Positions 23,845 through 25,304 of a DNA stretch of 25,304 bases are shown here, one piece after another (position 1 is the first letter of the stretch; the number at the start of each line of letters is the position of its first letter). The DNA lies in contig CABVRQ010000020.1 of NCBI GenBank assembly GCA_902500695.1, positions 1-25,304 on the forward strand. Direction: 5' to 3'. The notes under the pieces were generated by a model. The model was not told where the DNA came from. It made no database searches and saw only the letters and a program-made list of their open reading frames with translations. A program made the position numbers and the translations under genes. This DNA comes from an uncultured Nitrospira sp. (lineage in GTDB: Bacteria > Nitrospirota > Nitrospiria > Nitrospirales > UBA8639).

Positions 23845-25263
23845 ATGGCTCGATCTTCCCGTTCTCGCACTCCTCGCTCCCGCACCAGACCATCTCTGGA
23901 AATGCCACTATGTCCCTCGGATCTGCCTGTCGAAGTTCCCTTGGAACCACCACCACATAGGCCATTGGTAGCCCTGGTGGGACGGCCGAATGTAGGAAAA
24001 TCCACGCTGTTCAATCGGATTGTCGGCCATCGTACGGCAATTGTAGATGATGTATCAGGGGTCACTCGGGATAGAAACACGGCAGAGTGCGATTATCAAA
24101 ATCGGATATTCACGTTGGTCGACACCGGTGGGCTGGATCTGACCACCGACGATGTCATTGTGGAACAGATTAAATTTCAAACCCAAGCGGCTATTGAGGA
24201 GGCTGATCTGATCATTGCGGTCATGGATGGCCGGGTGGGGTTGTCTCCGCTGGATGCCGATCTTGTTAAGCTGTTGCGACCGGTGACCAAGCCGGTTTTT
24301 CTGGCGGTCAACAAGATTGACACTCCTCAGGCTGAACCGCTCTTAGCCGATTTCTATAAACTAGGGGTAAAGGAGATTTTCCCTATTTCGGCTGAGGGAG
24401 GATTAGGGGTGGATGAATTACTGGAAGCCCTTTTGCCCTTTCTTCCTCAAGCCCCGGAGAATGAGGTCCCAAAAGAGATCCCAAGGATCGCGGTGGTGGG
24501 CCGACCCAATGTGGGGAAATCAACGTTGGTCAATGCCATTCTCGGTGAACAACGACTCATTGTCAGCGATATTCCAGGAACGACCCGCGATCCAATTGAT
24601 TCAATGGTCAGTCTTCATGGACGACGGTATATCTTTACAGATACGGCAGGTCTCCGACGAAGGGGGCGGATCGAGCGTGGAATTGAAGGCTATAGTGTCG
24701 TGCGCGCCATTCGAGCGTTGGGCCGGTCTGATGTTGCCGTGCTGGTTTTGGATGGGGTAGAAGGCGTCACAGAGCAGGATACGAAAATCGCCGGCTTAAT
24801 CAGTAAGCAAGGGCGAGGCTGTATCATCCTCGTGAACAAATGGGACTTGCGGGCTGAGGATCGTGAGGCGTACCCCGCCTACAATCTTGAATTAGCTCGG
24901 CGGTTTCCATTTTTTACCTATGTGCCGGTTGTCTTTGGTGCCGCAATTCAACCGGAAACGCTCACGCGCATTTTTCCTAAAATTGATCAGGTTGTGGCAG
25001 ATTTTTCCAAGCGTATTCAGACCCGTAAGCTGAACCTCTTTGTTCAGGAACTCCTGGAAAAAAATCCCATGACGTTGGTCCGAGGCAATCCGAAAAAATC
25101 CGTATTTATCACTCAGGTGGCGACCAAGCCGCCTACCTTTGCGTTATTTGTTAAATCCGCACCAAAAGTTCCAGCCTCCTACCTCCGTTATCTAGAAAAC
25201 TCCATCAGGACGGAATATGGTTTTGAGGGCATTCCGCTCCGGATATTGTTGCGCAGTCAATAA
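23845..25263 (+). CDS. der: Ribosome biogenesis GTPase Der (EngA)
   Basis: Der is an essential double-GTPase that binds the 50S subunit during maturation. The 472-residue protein has two G domains, with P-loops GRPNVGKST at 46 and again at 219, G3 motifs DTGG and DTAG, and G4 motifs NKID and NKWD. A KH-like C-terminal domain follows (VQELLEKNPMTLVRGNPKK ... YGFEGIPLRI). The ATG at 23845 gives ~40 extra residues before the usual start near LVALVGRPNVGKS, an Arg/Ser/Pro-rich segment (ARSSRSRTPRSRTRP). No good ribosome-binding site precedes it or the inner ATG at 23902, so the true start is uncertain. It is complete at the 3' end; the last 41 bases of the window hold nothing recognisable. Confidence 0.96.
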   Translation: MARSSRSRTPRSRTRPSLEMPLCPSDLPVEVPLEPPPHRPLVALVGRPNVGKSTLFNRIVGHRTAIVDDVSGVTRDRNTAECDYQNRIFTLVDTGGLDLTTDDVIVEQIKFQTQAAIEEADLIIAVMDGRVGLSPLDADLVKLLRPVTKPVFLAVNKIDTPQAEPLLADFYKLGVKEIFPISAEGGLGVDELLEALLPFLPQAPENEVPKEIPRIAVVGRPNVGKSTLVNAILGEQRLIVSDIPGTTRDPIDSMVSLHGRRYIFTDTAGLRRRGRIERGIEGYSVVRAIRALGRSDVAVLVLDGVEGVTEQDTKIAGLISKQGRGCIILVNKWDLRAEDREAYPAYNLELARRFPFFTYVPVVFGAAIQPETLTRIFPKIDQVVADFSKRIQTRKLNLFVQELLEKNPMTLVRGNPKKSVFITQVATKPPTFALFVKSAPKVPASYLRYLENSIRTEYGFEGIPLRILLRSQ

Positions 25264-25304
25264 AGAGTTTTTGCCATCGCTCAAGATCTCAGCTGGGCAC
25301 TATC

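Overview
This window is a bacterial chromosomal segment that opens in the 3' end of a 23S rRNA gene, followed by 5S rRNA and a strong terminator. It then carries mostly housekeeping biosynthesis genes. There are no insertion sequences, phage genes or CRISPR arrays. Genes have roughly balanced base composition, while several intergenic stretches are AT-rich. The C5 (HemL) route to tetrapyrroles, a lipoprotein resembling the outer-membrane chaperone LptM, and the unusual Usp/PCP_red proteins point to a Gram-negative organism. A Nitrospirota (Nitrospira-like) host is my best guess. That is inference from gene content and recalled gene order, not a phylogenetic result.

Layout. 1-446: rRNA operon tail. 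509-868 (-): small STAS-like protein. 1355-2641 (+): hemL. 3129-4637 (+): aldehyde dehydrogenase. 5053-5289 (-): 78-residue unknown protein with an acidic tail. 5648-14600 (-): a compact amino-acid block, in transcription order argD, argF, argH, an LptM-like lipoprotein, a B12-binding radical SAM protein with a STAS-like C-terminus, lysA, dapA, dapB. 14763-15623 (-): membrane fatty-acid desaturase with a structured leader. 16021-18657 (-): metK then ahcY, the S-adenosylmethionine cycle. 19422-23423 (+): three overlapping genes of unknown joint function. 23845-25263 (+): the ribosome-assembly GTPase der.

The most interesting region is 19422-23423. Its first gene encodes two universal-stress-protein domains, three repeats of the PCP_red module (known from the C-terminus of the BchB/ChlB subunit of dark protochlorophyllide reductase) and a rubredoxin-like four-cysteine site. 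The second gene, overlapping by 8 bp, encodes a radical SAM/SPASM enzyme that ends in a fourth PCP_red module. The third, joined by a TAATG overlap, encodes a four-helix CopD-like membrane protein. No chlorophyll genes are present in the window. The shared module and translational coupling suggest one pathway, perhaps tetrapyrrole or Fe-S/redox maturation, which I cannot name.

The second notable locus is the B12/radical SAM enzyme set between arginine and lysine genes. It has a STAS-like fusion and an insertion inside the radical SAM core. Several start codons were moved inward from the longest open frame because a clear Shine-Dalgarno or family alignment supports the shorter form (hemL, aldehyde dehydrogenase, lysA, argH, argD, metK, usp and others). 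Each choice is stated in its entry.
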